Shown here: in pieces, positions 1 to 8,700 of the stretch
How the letters are laid out: every line of letters starts with the position of its first letter
Position numbering within the stretch: position 1 is the first letter of the stretch
Origin: Holosporales bacterium
Lineage (GTDB): Bacteria; Pseudomonadota; Alphaproteobacteria; Paracaedibacterales; UBA11393
Reading direction: 5' to 3'
NCBI GenBank assembly: GCA_003542655.1
Contig: DPKF01000046.1
Location: 1-12,903, forward strand
Length of the DNA: 12,903 nt
Made by a program: the position numbers and the translations under genes
Notes under the pieces: generated by a model
Databases searched by the model: none
The model's input: the letters and a program-made list of their open reading frames with translations, nothing else
Told to the model about the DNA's origin: nothing

Positions 1-116
1 CAGTAATGTGGCCTGCTTACTCGACTATTTCTATCCGCAGTTCAATTGCTAACCCGGTCTATAGCAGGCGACTAAATCAGCGTGCTCTTTGAACGGAACG
101 TGGTAAACCTGTATGG

Positions 117-148
117 TTCCAGATTGTTTATTTATAAGTAATCTGGAA
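117..148 (+). other. Intron domain I stem-loop
   Basis: TTCCAGATT (117-125) pairs perfectly with AATCTGGAA (140-148), leaving a 14-nt A/T-rich loop (126-139). It lies just after the conserved GGAACGTGGTAAACC segment of domain I, where bacterial introns carry loops holding exon-binding sequences. Whether this loop is EBS1 cannot be tested, because the 5' exon (IBS1/IBS2) is outside the window. Confidence 0.5.
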
Positions 149-325
149 AGTTGATCTCAAGAAAAACTGATGATCATGCAGGCAGAGGATGTTTGAAAAA
201 GCGAATGCCAGGCTGTAATGGTTTGGATACAGGTTGCAACATTACCTGGCCCGAAAGGGAGCTGACTTCAAACAGGTGTAAACTGGCGAGAGCCATTGAA
301 TAACTGATAGAAAGGAGAAAAGCAA

Positions 326-1855
326 ATGACAGAATTGAATAAATCAATTACTGGTGCATCACCTGACAACCGTGAAATAGATTGGGACAACTTAAATTGG
401 TCCGTCATTAAACAGTTTGTTTTTCGGATTCAATGTCGTATCGCTAAGGCTGAACGCGAAGGAAAACGGGGTAAAGTGGAAGCTTTGCAACGTATTCTTA
501 GCACATCTTTTTACGGCAAATGTTTGGCCGTTAAAAAGATAACAGACAACAAAGGAGGTAAAACACCCGGTGTTGATAAAGTTTGCTGGAGCACATCGCT
601 TCAAAAAGCTAAGGCCGTATTCACTTTAAAGCGCAAAGGTTACAAACCAATGCCTTTAAGGCGGATATATATCGATAAGAAATCTGGTGGGAAAAGACCG
701 CTTTCAATTCCAACACTAAAAGATAGAGCTATGCAATCCTTATGGCACATGGCTTTATCTCCGGTTGCAGAAGAGAGAGCTGACCCAAATGCCTACGGAT
801 TTAGACCAAAACGCTGTGTTCAAGATGCAATTGAAAAAGGATTTAATGTCCTTAGCAGAAGGAACTCAGCGCAGTGGGTTTTAGAGGTCGACATTCATAA
901 ATGTTTTGATTTAATAGATCACAATTGGCTGCTGAAGAATGTTCCAATGGACAAGCAAATCCTTGGAAAGTTTTTAAAAGCCGGTTTTATGGAAAAGGGT
1001 AAAGTACATCCAACAGATCTTGGAACACCACAAGGCGGCATAATTTCACCGACATTAGCGCTCATGGCGCTATCAGGAATTGAAAAAGAGGTAACACCTA
1101 ATAAAAATCTACCCAAACATAGAGGAAAGAAAATTAATTCTATCTTTTATGCAGACGATGGAATTATTACGGGTGCTTCTAAAGAACTTCTTGAAAATGA
1201 GGTGAAACCAAAGCTGGAAAGTGTTTTAAAGGAAAGAGGATTAACTTTATCCATTAAAAAGACAAAGATCACACATATAAATGATGGGTTCAACTTTTTG
1301 GGTTTTAATTTCAAAAAATACAAAAAGAGGGGCATAAAAGATGCTCAGGTTCTTTTGATAAAACCATCAAAAGAAAATGTGATCTCGATTAAACGTCACT
1401 TAAAAAGTGTGATCAAAAAGTGTATAGCACTCCCGACATATAAATTAATCCACGCCTTAAATCCCAAAATTATAGGGTGGAGCAATTATTATAAAGGGGC
1501 TATATCGTCTAAAACCTTCTCAAACGTCGATAATGAGCTGTTCAACAAATTACTGAAGTGGGGATATAAAAGACACGCGCGCAAAGGTAAGCGCTGGATT
1601 GTCTCGAAATATTTCACACAAGTTAAGGGTGATCATTGGCGATTTCATGCAACAATCAAAGATAAAAGTGATCAAGATAAACCACTTATATTGAGAAATA
1701 TGCAGGATACCAAAATCTGGCGCCATACGAAGATCAAAGCTGCTGCAACGCCCTTTAATCCTGAATTCAAAGACTATTTTGATGCACGGAAAAGGAGTTT
1801 GCAACGGTGGAGAAAAACCATCCAAAAGTCTGGTTTAGCCGGGCAGTTCGATTAA
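326..1855 (+). CDS. ltrA: Group II intron reverse transcriptase/maturase without HNH domain
   Basis: Intron-encoded protein that helps fold and splice the intron RNA and copies it into DNA during retrohoming. Domains in order: an N-terminal RVT_N region (about residues 20-85, ending TPGVDK); RT domain with the catalytic D189 (EVDIHKCFD), TPQGG (P235-G238) and YADD (Y275-D278); then a maturase X domain (about 345-430, including GWSNYYKG). The start at 326 has a GGAG at 314-317. In related proteins a C-terminal HNH endonuclease with CxxC and HH motifs follows the PFxPEFxxYF segment. Here the protein stops within about 30 residues of that segment (ending SGLAGQFD) with no Cys pair or HNH motif, so it is an endonuclease-minus form. 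Such introns usually depend on a replication-fork primer rather than cleaving the second DNA strand. The family call is secure; the subclass is not determined. Confidence 0.96.
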   Translation: MTELNKSITGASPDNREIDWDNLNWSVIKQFVFRIQCRIAKAEREGKRGKVEALQRILSTSFYGKCLAVKKITDNKGGKTPGVDKVCWSTSLQKAKAVFTLKRKGYKPMPLRRIYIDKKSGGKRPLSIPTLKDRAMQSLWHMALSPVAEERADPNAYGFRPKRCVQDAIEKGFNVLSRRNSAQWVLEVDIHKCFDLIDHNWLLKNVPMDKQILGKFLKAGFMEKGKVHPTDLGTPQGGIISPTLALMALSGIEKEVTPNKNLPKHRGKKINSIFYADDGIITGASKELLENEVKPKLESVLKERGLTLSIKKTKITHINDGFNFLGFNFKKYKKRGIKDAQVLLIKPSKENVISIKRHLKSVIKKCIALPTYKLIHALNPKIIGWSNYYKGAISSKTFSNVDNELFNKLLKWGYKRHARKGKRWIVSKYFTQVKGDHWRFHATIKDKSDQDKPLILRNMQDTKIWRHTKIKAAATPFNPEFKDYFDARKRSLQRWRKTIQKSGLAGQFD

Positions 1856-1872
1856 CTGCCTTATGCGGGCCC

Positions 1873-1906
1873 GAGCGAAGTGCGGGGAAACTTGCACGCT
1901 TCGTTC
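1873..1906 (+). ncRNA. Group II intron domain V (catalytic hairpin)
   Basis: Exactly 34 nt, starting GAGCGAAG and ending CTTCGTTC, with a GAAA tetraloop in the upper stem (GTGCGGGGAAACTTGCAC). The opening bases contain the AGC catalytic triad (A1874-C1876) that coordinates the splicing metal ions. It begins only 17 nt after the maturase stop codon, as expected when the ORF fills domain IV. Confidence 0.93.
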
Positions 1907-1909
1907 CAC

Positions 1910-1944
1910 GAGGGCTGGCCCTGGGTAACCGGGGCCGGCTACTC
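1910..1944 (+). ncRNA. Group II intron domain VI with bulged branch-point A
   Basis: A stem of 15 pairs (including three G-U) is capped by the GNRA loop GTAA (1925-1928). Pairing runs from G1924-C1929 out to G1910-C1944, and the only unpaired base on the 3' side is A1941, the expected lariat branch nucleotide. Three bases further on, CTAC ends in the AY typical of the 3' splice site (after 1947). Confidence 0.88.
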
Positions 1945-1947
1945 TAC

Positions 1948-2040
1948 AATTATTAATCTTGCCCCTGGTTTTGAATGGTCTCCTCATTTTTATACCCTTC
2001 ATTGGTTGAACACTGTGTCCTACTTTCCGGGGGCAATCCA
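1948..2040 (-). mobile_element. Left-end fragment of an IS3-type insertion sequence
   Basis: Read on the - strand from 2040, the sequence opens TGGATTGCCCCCGGAAAGTA and continues GGACAC. This matches the pattern of IS3-family terminal inverted repeats (TG, then a CCCC run and AAGT-GGACA). It is followed by an AAGGG ribosome-binding site and an ATG at 1987 that opens an ORF starting MRRPFKTRGKINN, as expected for a first transposase ORF. The ORF is interrupted at 1947 by the group II intron, and the rest of the element should lie left of the intron. The element ends 19 bp after the stop of the LRR gene; a 3-4 bp target duplication would start CTA(C) at 2041. The assignment rests on the terminus pattern and the ORF start only. 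Confidence 0.5.
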
Positions 2041-2059
2041 CTACCTATAGAGCGCATTT

Positions 2060-4339
2060 TCAATTGCTGAAGAGACATTCAAAGGCCTTTTCTTTTATTG
2101 TTTCAGCATTCACTCTCACACCTTCCACTGTAGCAGCCACCGCTGCTTTTAAAAGACGACGTTTTTGTTCCTGTTCAGGAAGGGATTTAAAGAACTTTTC
2201 TCGAGATTCTACGTTCGCTGCAATAACTAAATCTGCTTTATCTTTAAAAAATTTTTCTTGTAAACAGCGCCTTCTCTTTATCTCCTCATCTGTTAGTGTT
2301 AAGTCTAAATTACCAAGGATCGTGTCCACCAACGCTTTATACATTTCGCTTTTTTTCTGTAGAGGGAGCAAATCAGTCCGATAATTATAAGGGTGAACTT
2401 CCTGCATACCTTCAAGAATTTCTTCAATATACTTTGTAAGGAGAAGATTGTTTGCCTTTAAATAAAAACTTTCTGCTTTTTCATGTCGCTGTTTTATTTC
2501 CTCAGCATTTTCGTAATAACCGGGAAGATTAGAAAACATATCACCCAATTTCTTAAAGGTATTATATCCACCTATATCTCCATTTTCAAAACTTAAAACT
2601 GCAAAATCTTTACTTTCTTCTAGATTACGATTCGCCTCCTTATAAGTTGTTATTAATCTATCAATCTCTTCTGGCTTAACGCCTTTCATATCTAACATAT
2701 CTAACTGTAATAAATTTTCACGCCCTTTTAGATGATCATCTATAATCTTTCTTATGATGGCTAGATCGTTCAAAAAATACCCCTCTCTTACCGTGTTTTT
2801 GGCAAAAGATAAAACAGATAATTCAGGAATATAATGATCCGTCTTTTCTAATATAGAAAGAACAATACTAGCTGTAAGATCTTGACAGTCTTCAAAAGCT
2901 AATATACTTAGATTGCGTAATTTTTTGATCAAATGAAAAACAGTAGTTTCATTATTGAGAGTGTTGAAAGAAAAATTATCCAAGGATAAATACCTTAAGT
3001 GTTCCAATTCACCAATATCATCCTCAGCTTTTAAAGGCGGTAAATTACTTTGATGAAGGTTCAATCGTACAAGATGTTGAAAGCGTTTTATAAACGTAAA
3101 AGAACTCAAATAATTTTCACTTTTTAGGATAAGGGACTTAATTGTTTCAGGCAGTGCCATTATCAATAATTCCAGGGATTTATTAGGTTTAGCTGGATCA
3201 TCTTGTATATCTACAAGAGAATCTGGTAGAACTACAAGAGAATCTGGTAGAACAACCGCATCTACCATACTTTCATTAACATATTGAAAAAATACAAGCC
3301 AATTATGGAACATATTCTGCTCCATTTTTTCAAAAAGTAAATTTTCTGCAATAAAATCAAACCCCATTCTACGTAACATTCTATTTTTATAGGTAGCTAA
3401 TGACCCAAAAATCTTTTTTTGTTCAAGATCAAACCCAGCTTTACCTCCCGTAAAATCGTCAACACTAACAGGACACCAATCAAATAAAATTATATGACCT
3501 TCCTGTCGTTCATCTCTTTCACCTATATACCATTCCTGTGACGGAAAAAGGGATACCAAATCATTTCCTGATAAATCAAGGGTGAGATTTTCACCAGCTA
3601 TATTTCCTTCTATTTTATTTTTCTTCATCTGATTAATAAGTTTTGACACAGTTGAAACATTGGTATTATCATCCTTTTTTAGTATGTCACTATTTAATAG
3701 ATTCATGGGAAAACCAATATGGCATAAATTATTGAATTTGCGACGACCATCCGTCATCGCATCTACCAAGATATCTATATGATTCTTTCTAAAACCACAC
3801 CAATGAAACGTAAGGTGGGTTAAAGGTCCGAAATCATCCGCAACAAGAGCATTCATAAGAGACCGTCTTGCATCATCATCATTAAAATTAAGCGCTATTT
3901 CAAGACTGCGCAATCCTTTCAATGTTCCCAAAAACCCCATACCATTAACAATATCTTGAGAATAATTTCCATAAATACAGACAGCATATTCTGATATTTC
4001 ATCATTATGGTTTTCGTTAATTTCTTTTAAAAAATTAAATGCTTTTGGTGTTGGATTAACAAGATAAAACTGTAAATAACCTTTTGATAATATTTTACCT
4101 TTACCATTTTCAAATATTTGGAGAAATCGACCGTCATTTTCATTTGGGACACGAAGCGTTGGCCATTTATATTCCTTATCTTTACCTGGATGAATATTAT
4201 AATGCCAAGCTTCGTTAAGAACCACATAAGGTCGCATACGATTTGATTGAGCTTGGTCGAAGGGATTATACTTAGGCCCATCAATAGCCAACAGCATATT
4301 CAATCCAAAAGAAAGGCTGAATAAAATAATATATTTCAT
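2060..4339 (-). CDS. Exported leucine-rich-repeat protein, 759 aa
   Basis: Unrecognised at family level, but clearly exported: the start at 4339 gives MKYIILF, a hydrophobic core and a likely cleavage after LLA (residue ~18). A longer start at 4360 exists, but an AAGGA at 4347-4351 sits 7 bases before the 4339 ATG, and that start gives a compact signal peptide like its neighbours'. The body has irregular leucine-rich repeats: LKGLRSLEIALNF (~140-152), FGPLTHLTFHWCGF (~170-183), and a denser block at ~400-515 (LVRLNLHQSNL, LRYLSLDNFSF, LSILAFEDC, LSVLSFAKN). The last ~180 residues are charged and helical. LRR proteins usually bind other proteins, and secreted ones in host-associated bacteria are often host-directed; that role is inferred here. 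It is the last gene of the operon, 13 bp after its neighbour, with no terminator before the IS end at 2040. A 21-bp tandem duplication lies inside it. Confidence 0.85.
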   Translation of the reverse strand: MKYIILFSLSFGLNMLLAIDGPKYNPFDQAQSNRMRPYVVLNEAWHYNIHPGKDKEYKWPTLRVPNENDGRFLQIFENGKGKILSKGYLQFYLVNPTPKAFNFLKEINENHNDEISEYAVCIYGNYSQDIVNGMGFLGTLKGLRSLEIALNFNDDDARRSLMNALVADDFGPLTHLTFHWCGFRKNHIDILVDAMTDGRRKFNNLCHIGFPMNLLNSDILKKDDNTNVSTVSKLINQMKKNKIEGNIAGENLTLDLSGNDLVSLFPSQEWYIGERDERQEGHIILFDWCPVSVDDFTGGKAGFDLEQKKIFGSLATYKNRMLRRMGFDFIAENLLFEKMEQNMFHNWLVFFQYVNESMVDAVVLPDSLVVLPDSLVDIQDDPAKPNKSLELLIMALPETIKSLILKSENYLSSFTFIKRFQHLVRLNLHQSNLPPLKAEDDIGELEHLRYLSLDNFSFNTLNNETTVFHLIKKLRNLSILAFEDCQDLTASIVLSILEKTDHYIPELSVLSFAKNTVREGYFLNDLAIIRKIIDDHLKGRENLLQLDMLDMKGVKPEEIDRLITTYKEANRNLEESKDFAVLSFENGDIGGYNTFKKLGDMFSNLPGYYENAEEIKQRHEKAESFYLKANNLLLTKYIEEILEGMQEVHPYNYRTDLLPLQKKSEMYKALVDTILGNLDLTLTDEEIKRRRCLQEKFFKDKADLVIAANVESREKFFKSLPEQEQKRRLLKAAVAATVEGVRVNAETIKEKAFECLFSN
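3211..3252 (-). repeat. Perfect 21-bp tandem duplication inside the LRR gene
   Basis: Positions 3211-3231 are repeated exactly at 3232-3252 (unit starts CTACAAGAGAATCTGGTAG on the + strand). Two in-frame copies give VVLPDSL VVLPDSL at about residues 362-375 of the 759-residue protein. The absence of any substitution between copies suggests a recent duplication and possible length variation between strains. Confidence 0.95.
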
Positions 4340-4346
4340 AAATCGT

Positions 4347-4351
4347 TCCTT
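4347..4351 (-). promoter_or_regulatory. Ribosome-binding site that decides the LRR gene start
   Basis: AAGGA on the - strand lies 7 bases before the ATG at 4339. It falls inside the reading frame of the longer alternative start (4360), which has no comparable site at proper distance. It therefore favours the shorter protein beginning MKYIILF. Confidence 0.7.
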
Positions 4352-4352
4352 A

Positions 4353-4904
4353 TTATTCATGATTAAACAAAATATGTGCTAAATCCCTTTGCGCTTGTGC
4401 TTGAGCGGCAGCAGGAATATCAGGTGCTGGTTGGGGAGTATGAGGTCTGTTATACACTTCATCCCACATCTGTTGTAAAACATAGCGATGCTCATCATCT
4501 TCTGGAAATGGATTAATGATATTATCGCGTTGTTTTTCAAAATTAAGAAGAAGATCTCTCGTTCCTTCTACTTTATTAAGCGTTCGACAGATGCGAGCAA
4601 GTCTTCGAATTTCATTTGGCAAGGTAACATTGACAGCCGCTGCTATCAGTTCTTCACAGCGTCGAATATCTAGTCCTTCTTCATTTCTATTAAGTCTCTC
4701 TTTTAACCGAATAATTGATTCTCCACTTAATATTCTTCCTTCTCTATATTCAGATTCTATATATTGCATTTTACTAAGTCCCAAATTTTTTCTGTGAAAT
4801 TCTTCCGATCTACCTATAAACTGCTCAGTCAAAGGACCTCTTGTTCCATATGTATGGCTCACAGTCAGCAAAAATGCGCTTATTATTAAAATATGTTTAT
4901 TCAT
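4353..4904 (-). CDS. Exported protein with AAQAQAQRDLA tail, 183 aa (paralogue of neighbour)
   Basis: Not recognised by family. It starts MNKHILIISAFLL, a classical signal peptide with likely cleavage around HTYG (residue ~20). An AAGGAG (4911-4916) lies 6 bases before the ATG. The mature part is mostly charged and predicted helical. The C-terminal half aligns with that of the 267-residue protein upstream: LARICRTL vs LARMVHIF, QQMWDEVYNRP vs SIVWNNLYRAERP, then the near-identical IPAAAQAQAQRDLAHILF. The DNA around the RBS and signal peptide is also near-identical between the two genes. This points to tandem duplication followed by divergence and loss or gain of the N-terminal half. It lies 20 bp after the 267-residue gene. 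The shared tail may be an interaction or sorting segment (inference). Confidence 0.85.
   Translation of the reverse strand: MNKHILIISAFLLTVSHTYGTRGPLTEQFIGRSEEFHRKNLGLSKMQYIESEYREGRILSGESIIRLKERLNRNEEGLDIRRCEELIAAAVNVTLPNEIRRLARICRTLNKVEGTRDLLLNFEKQRDNIINPFPEDDEHRYVLQQMWDEVYNRPHTPQPAPDIPAAAQAQAQRDLAHILFNHE
4366..4418 (-). repeat. Copy 1 of the 53-bp 3'-end repeat shared by the two paralogues
   Basis: By eye, 45 of 53 bases match 4935-4987. It encodes the C-terminal IPAAAQAQAQRDLAHILF of the 183-residue protein. Several differences fall at codon third positions and the peptide is nearly the same, suggesting selection on this tail. Confidence 0.85.
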
Positions 4905-4924
4905 TTTTTTCTCCTTATTTATTA

Positions 4925-5728
4925 TTATTGTTGGAACAAAACATTCGCTAAATCTCTTTGTGCTTGGGCTTGTGCGGCAACAGGAATGTTAACAGGCATA
5001 AGTGGTCGTTCTGCTCTATACAAATTGTTCCAAACGATGCTAAGCTGATCCCCTAAATTTTGTTGATTTTCTTTATCACTTTCTATTAATTTTTGTATAG
5101 ATGTTAACGCAATTTGTTTATTCTTCTCAGCTAGGTCATTTTGTTGCATCACCTCAAAAATATGTACCATTCTAGCTAGCTCCTCAACATAAGTAACTGC
5201 TTTTTCCGTTATATCAGCATAATTAACGGCAATAAAAGTGTCTTTGACTCGTTGATCAAAACCATCCCATAATTTTTCTACCAAAGTAAGCGCATCACCC
5301 CATTGTCTTGAATCAACCTTATCTTTTATGGAAAAAAAATTGATACGAAATTGACTTTTAATTCGTTTATAACGAGCAGTGTTCATCTCTCTTCTAAGCC
5401 AAGTATCAGGATCATAGTTATTGTGAATACTTTCAAATAAACCATGCATATGACGATTACTATCACAATATTGAAAAATTTTCATAACATGAAGAAGGGG
5501 ATTTTTTGCACAGTACAGACTGAATTTTTCATCATAAACACTCCATTTAAAAATCGTTGGTTCTCTATTTTGATCAAGCTCCAAGAGTAGATGATCCACC
5601 TTCCAATCTTCACGATTTGCTATGTATCCTGGAATATTATCTACCAATTCCTTAGAATTGTCATGTCCTCCATAAGTAAATCCGCTTATCACCAAAAACA
5701 CACTTGTTATTAAAATATATTTTTTCAT
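4925..5728 (-). CDS. Exported protein with AAQAQAQRDLA tail, 267 aa, directly after the toxin gene
   Basis: Unrecognised family. It starts MKKYILITSVFLV with a clear signal peptide, likely cut near FTYG (residue ~20). An AAGGAG (5736-5741) lies 7 bases before the ATG. The N-terminal half (~21-150) has no counterpart in the 183-residue paralogue; the C-terminal half is helical and ends IPVAAQAQAQRDLANVLFQQ. It begins 17 bp after the toxin stop codon, the usual place for an immunity gene. The signal peptide argues against a cytoplasmic nuclease inhibitor, because an HNH toxin acts on nucleic acid inside cells. Alternatives are an exported cofactor or chaperone of the toxin, a surface partner, or an independent effector. 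None is shown by the sequence. Confidence 0.86.
   Translation of the reverse strand: MKKYILITSVFLVISGFTYGGHDNSKELVDNIPGYIANREDWKVDHLLLELDQNREPTIFKWSVYDEKFSLYCAKNPLLHVMKIFQYCDSNRHMHGLFESIHNNYDPDTWLRREMNTARYKRIKSQFRINFFSIKDKVDSRQWGDALTLVEKLWDGFDQRVKDTFIAVNYADITEKAVTYVEELARMVHIFEVMQQNDLAEKNKQIALTSIQKLIESDKENQQNLGDQLSIVWNNLYRAERPLMPVNIPVAAQAQAQRDLANVLFQQ
4935..4987 (-). repeat. Copy 2 of the 53-bp 3'-end repeat shared by the two paralogues
   Basis: Matches 4366-4418 at 45 of 53 bases. It encodes IPVAAQAQAQRDLANVLF at the end of the 267-residue protein. A second shared block covers the RBS and signal-peptide codons of both genes (AATAAGGAGAAAAAAA then ATGAA). Confidence 0.85.
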
Positions 5729-5745
5729 TTTTTTTCTCCTTATTA

Positions 5746-8700
5746 TTATTTACTCCAGATTGTTATTTTCCCACTCTCATTCAAGTATCTCGTTATGGCA
5801 TCCCCGCCAGTATGTCTAATTGCATTATGTATAGTTTCATCGATTAGTATCATTGTCTTACCATCACAATGATGATGTAAAACCTTTCCTTCTGGTGTTT
5901 TTCCAAGTACTTTCTCACCTAATCTAATGTCTGTCTTTGAGTTTCCAGAAAAAGGTATTCTAACTTTTTTTACTGCGTATCTTGAAAAATCTGGAAATCC
6001 GTTACGATTAAAAGGCACACCAAGTGGAAAACGTTCTGCCAATGATTTTATTATTCGAATTTTTACAGGATCTGTCACACCTTTCAAATTCTTAGCAACC
6101 CATTGTTGATTAAAATAGAATATTTTCCCTGCATACTTACTATTAACAGGATTTCTTCCATTTATCTTTATAATATAAAGCCACTCAGACAGAGGTTTAT
6201 TAAAATTATTACCAAAAAGCCTTTCTGCTATACTTTTGCCAGAACCAAGTTCATAAGGTGCTAGTTTTTGTTTAATAACACAATCATTTAAAAGTTTACT
6301 TATTAGATTATTAGGAATTTTTTTCCCCATGTTTACTGCAGAAGTCATTTCTCCCAAAAAATATAAAGATCGCATAAGAGATTGAGCGTTTTCATGTCCA
6401 TAATTATTCTTCACGTAATTATATATAAACTGACTTCCTTCATACGTAACATAAATTCCTAATGCAATTGGCATAACTACTGACGAAGAGGCCCCTACAA
6501 GCAAAGAGCCAACCCTACATAACGCCATTCCACTCACCACTAAATTCATAACATTTGCGATCGTTGGGTATCTCTCTTCTAAATCGTTAATTCGACCACC
6601 AAAGGCAATGCCTGCTTTTATAAGCTGATCAAATGCAGGATCCCTTTGTTTAGTATTTAGATAACCAATATTATTTACTTTTTTTGTATTCTCTCTTTCA
6701 ATTTGTTTAGAAAACCAGACCAAAAAGTCATTGGGTTTACCTTTTCCTACAGCCGTTTTCTCTCCCTCAAGTTGTTTTGTAGGATCTATAAGCAACTCCA
6801 TTGATTCTATTTTTCTGGATTCCTGTTCTTCTTTAACCGATTCTACATCAATGAGAACATTCTCTTCATCAAGAAAATTATTAGCTTCAAGAATAGACTT
6901 GGCTTCAGCGGCCTTTTTACAATGTTCTTTCCAACCTTGGCATACATTTCCGATAGAACAAGCACCTTGAATGTTTCCATCAACAGCTGATATAATATGG
7001 CCGGCCCGATTAAAGAAAGCGACTGTTTCTTGATCCAGTACATCAGCAAGCCCCATAGCATTAACAAAATTTACACCGATTTTTGCACTCGCACCAACCA
7101 TTGCTGAATATTTTGAAAGATTTCCAAAAAATCCAGTAGTATTTCCCCCACCTATAAAAGCGGTTACCATGCTTGAATGAACAGAAAAATTATAGTCTCC
7201 TGCTTGAAACCCAAAACCGCCTCCTAATTTTGACGGATTGAAAGAAAGGGTCACATCAAAATTAAAACCCCACCGATTATCAAAATCTGGATAACGAATA
7301 TCACTTCTAAATAATCCAGGTGGTGTATGAAAATCCGTTCCTTCGGATGACCTTTTTTCACCTCCGTTCATGCCAAATCCCAAAGAAAGTGTTTCATAAC
7401 CAATTCCAACACTTGAAGACCATCCGTCTTGAGATTCAATTGTCTGTTTGTGGTCAACCAAAACAGAGAAATCTTTTCCAGAATTTCTAAAAATTCCTCC
7501 AAACACATTGTTTGCATAGAATTTCATATCTGATAGTTTGTTATGAAGATGACCAATACATACATTACCACTATCCCAACCACGACATGTATTTCGTTGC
7601 TTATTCATCCTATAAGATGCTGTTGGTCCAAAAAAAGGAAAAATTGGCATAAAAGCTACGCCTTGCGTTATTGTATTAGAAGTCAATTCACAAGACCTAC
7701 TCCTTTCAGCACCCCCAAAAAGGAGGTTATTTGTCTCAGCCTCAAGGTCTTGAACATTAACATGACTTCCCCTAAAGTCAGCGGAGGCACTTTCTCCTGT
7801 TGAAACAGAAAGAGAATTTGCAGCAACAGACCCCATCAGATGAAAGGCTTCGTTAATAAGCGATCGTGTCGTTTTAAATCCCCATGAAATACTGGGGCTT
7901 ATAACAGGGATTCCTTCATCAAATGGATCAATAATGTCCAACCCAAAAAAGTTTAAAACAAGCCGAGCTTTTTCAATATCAGTTTCTGCATGAAGAAGCT
8001 GCCCCCTCAGTTCAATTCCCTTTTCCCCATGAAGTGCTAATTGACTGAAAGCAAACTGTGCGCCTTTTCCAACAAGCTTTGCTTTTGTAGCTCTGATAGA
8101 TCCTCTCACTCCCCTTAACTGCGTTGCACAAGCAACCTCGTATACCTTTCGAATTGTTTCTTTTGCAAGCCCCCACCATCTTTCTTTGTGTTCGAACGAT
8201 TCTAACTGAGCTACAACACTTCCTAAAACAACACTTTTTGCAAAAATATCTAACTCTTTAGCCTGAAGAACAGCACCTTTAAATCTAGCTTCTCCATCTT
8301 CAGCAGCAATAACCAAATGTCCGTCTGCGTTTATCACAACCCTTTTAAAATGAGCAGAATCTCTAGAACCCGACGTTTCGCTAAAGCCTAAAATATCTGA
8401 AGCATGATAATATTTCCTGACCACCTCATAAAGTGTTTCAATCTCCACTCCTGTAACCCCGATAAGACAAAGGTCTCTTTTCGCATCAATAGAGGCACTA
8501 CTATAAATAGAGTTAAAAGCAAGTGTTAAATCAGGGTGCTGAAAATGCCGTTCCGTCGTATTGCGCCAATCGGTTGTCAACATAATCATCCGTGCTTTTT
8601 TAACGTTTTGACAACGGTCAATCATTTGTATCAACCGTTCAACGCCGTCTTCATAAACATCGGCTTTGACTGTAAGTTCTCCTCCTTCAAATTGCTCAGG

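Larger units (their letters stand above)
1..1947 (+). mobile_element. Group II intron, 5' end outside the window
   Basis: The span holds a maturase ORF followed by a canonical domain V and a domain VI, which defines a group II intron. The 5' end (GUGYG consensus) is not seen in the first bases. Only 325 nt precede the ORF, whereas complete introns usually carry around 500-600 nt there, so domain I is cut by the window edge. The segment around 91-110 (GGAACGTGGTAAACC) resembles conserved domain I sequence of bacterial introns of this type. The 3' end is placed after 1947 because the bulged A1941 is the seventh base from an AY dinucleotide (1946-1947). The intron appears inserted in an IS3-like element (1948-2040), antisense to that element's ORF. 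Intact D5, D6 and RT motifs suggest it is recent and possibly still active. Confidence 0.9.

Noticed and set aside
1..60. GTGGC at position 8 as the 5' end of the group II intron
   Set aside because: It does not match GUGYG, and starting there would leave too little room for domain I before the conserved GGAACGTGG segment at 91-110. The true end is more likely upstream of the window.
1835..2041. A 68-codon - strand frame running from the IS end into the group II intron
   Set aside because: The part below 1948 is antisense to intron domains V and VI, so the frame is a chance fusion. Only the first part (1948-2002) is read as the start of an IS ORF.
2064..2384. A 106-codon + strand frame antisense to the LRR gene
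   Set aside because: It lies wholly within the coding strand of a longer gene with signal peptide and RBS, has no recognisable domain, and mirrors its codon pattern.
4925..5728. The 267-residue gene as the immunity gene of the nuclease toxin
   Set aside because: Position fits, but a clear signal peptide places the protein outside the cytoplasm, where it could not protect the cell's own DNA or RNA. It also has a paralogue and a tail suggesting another role.
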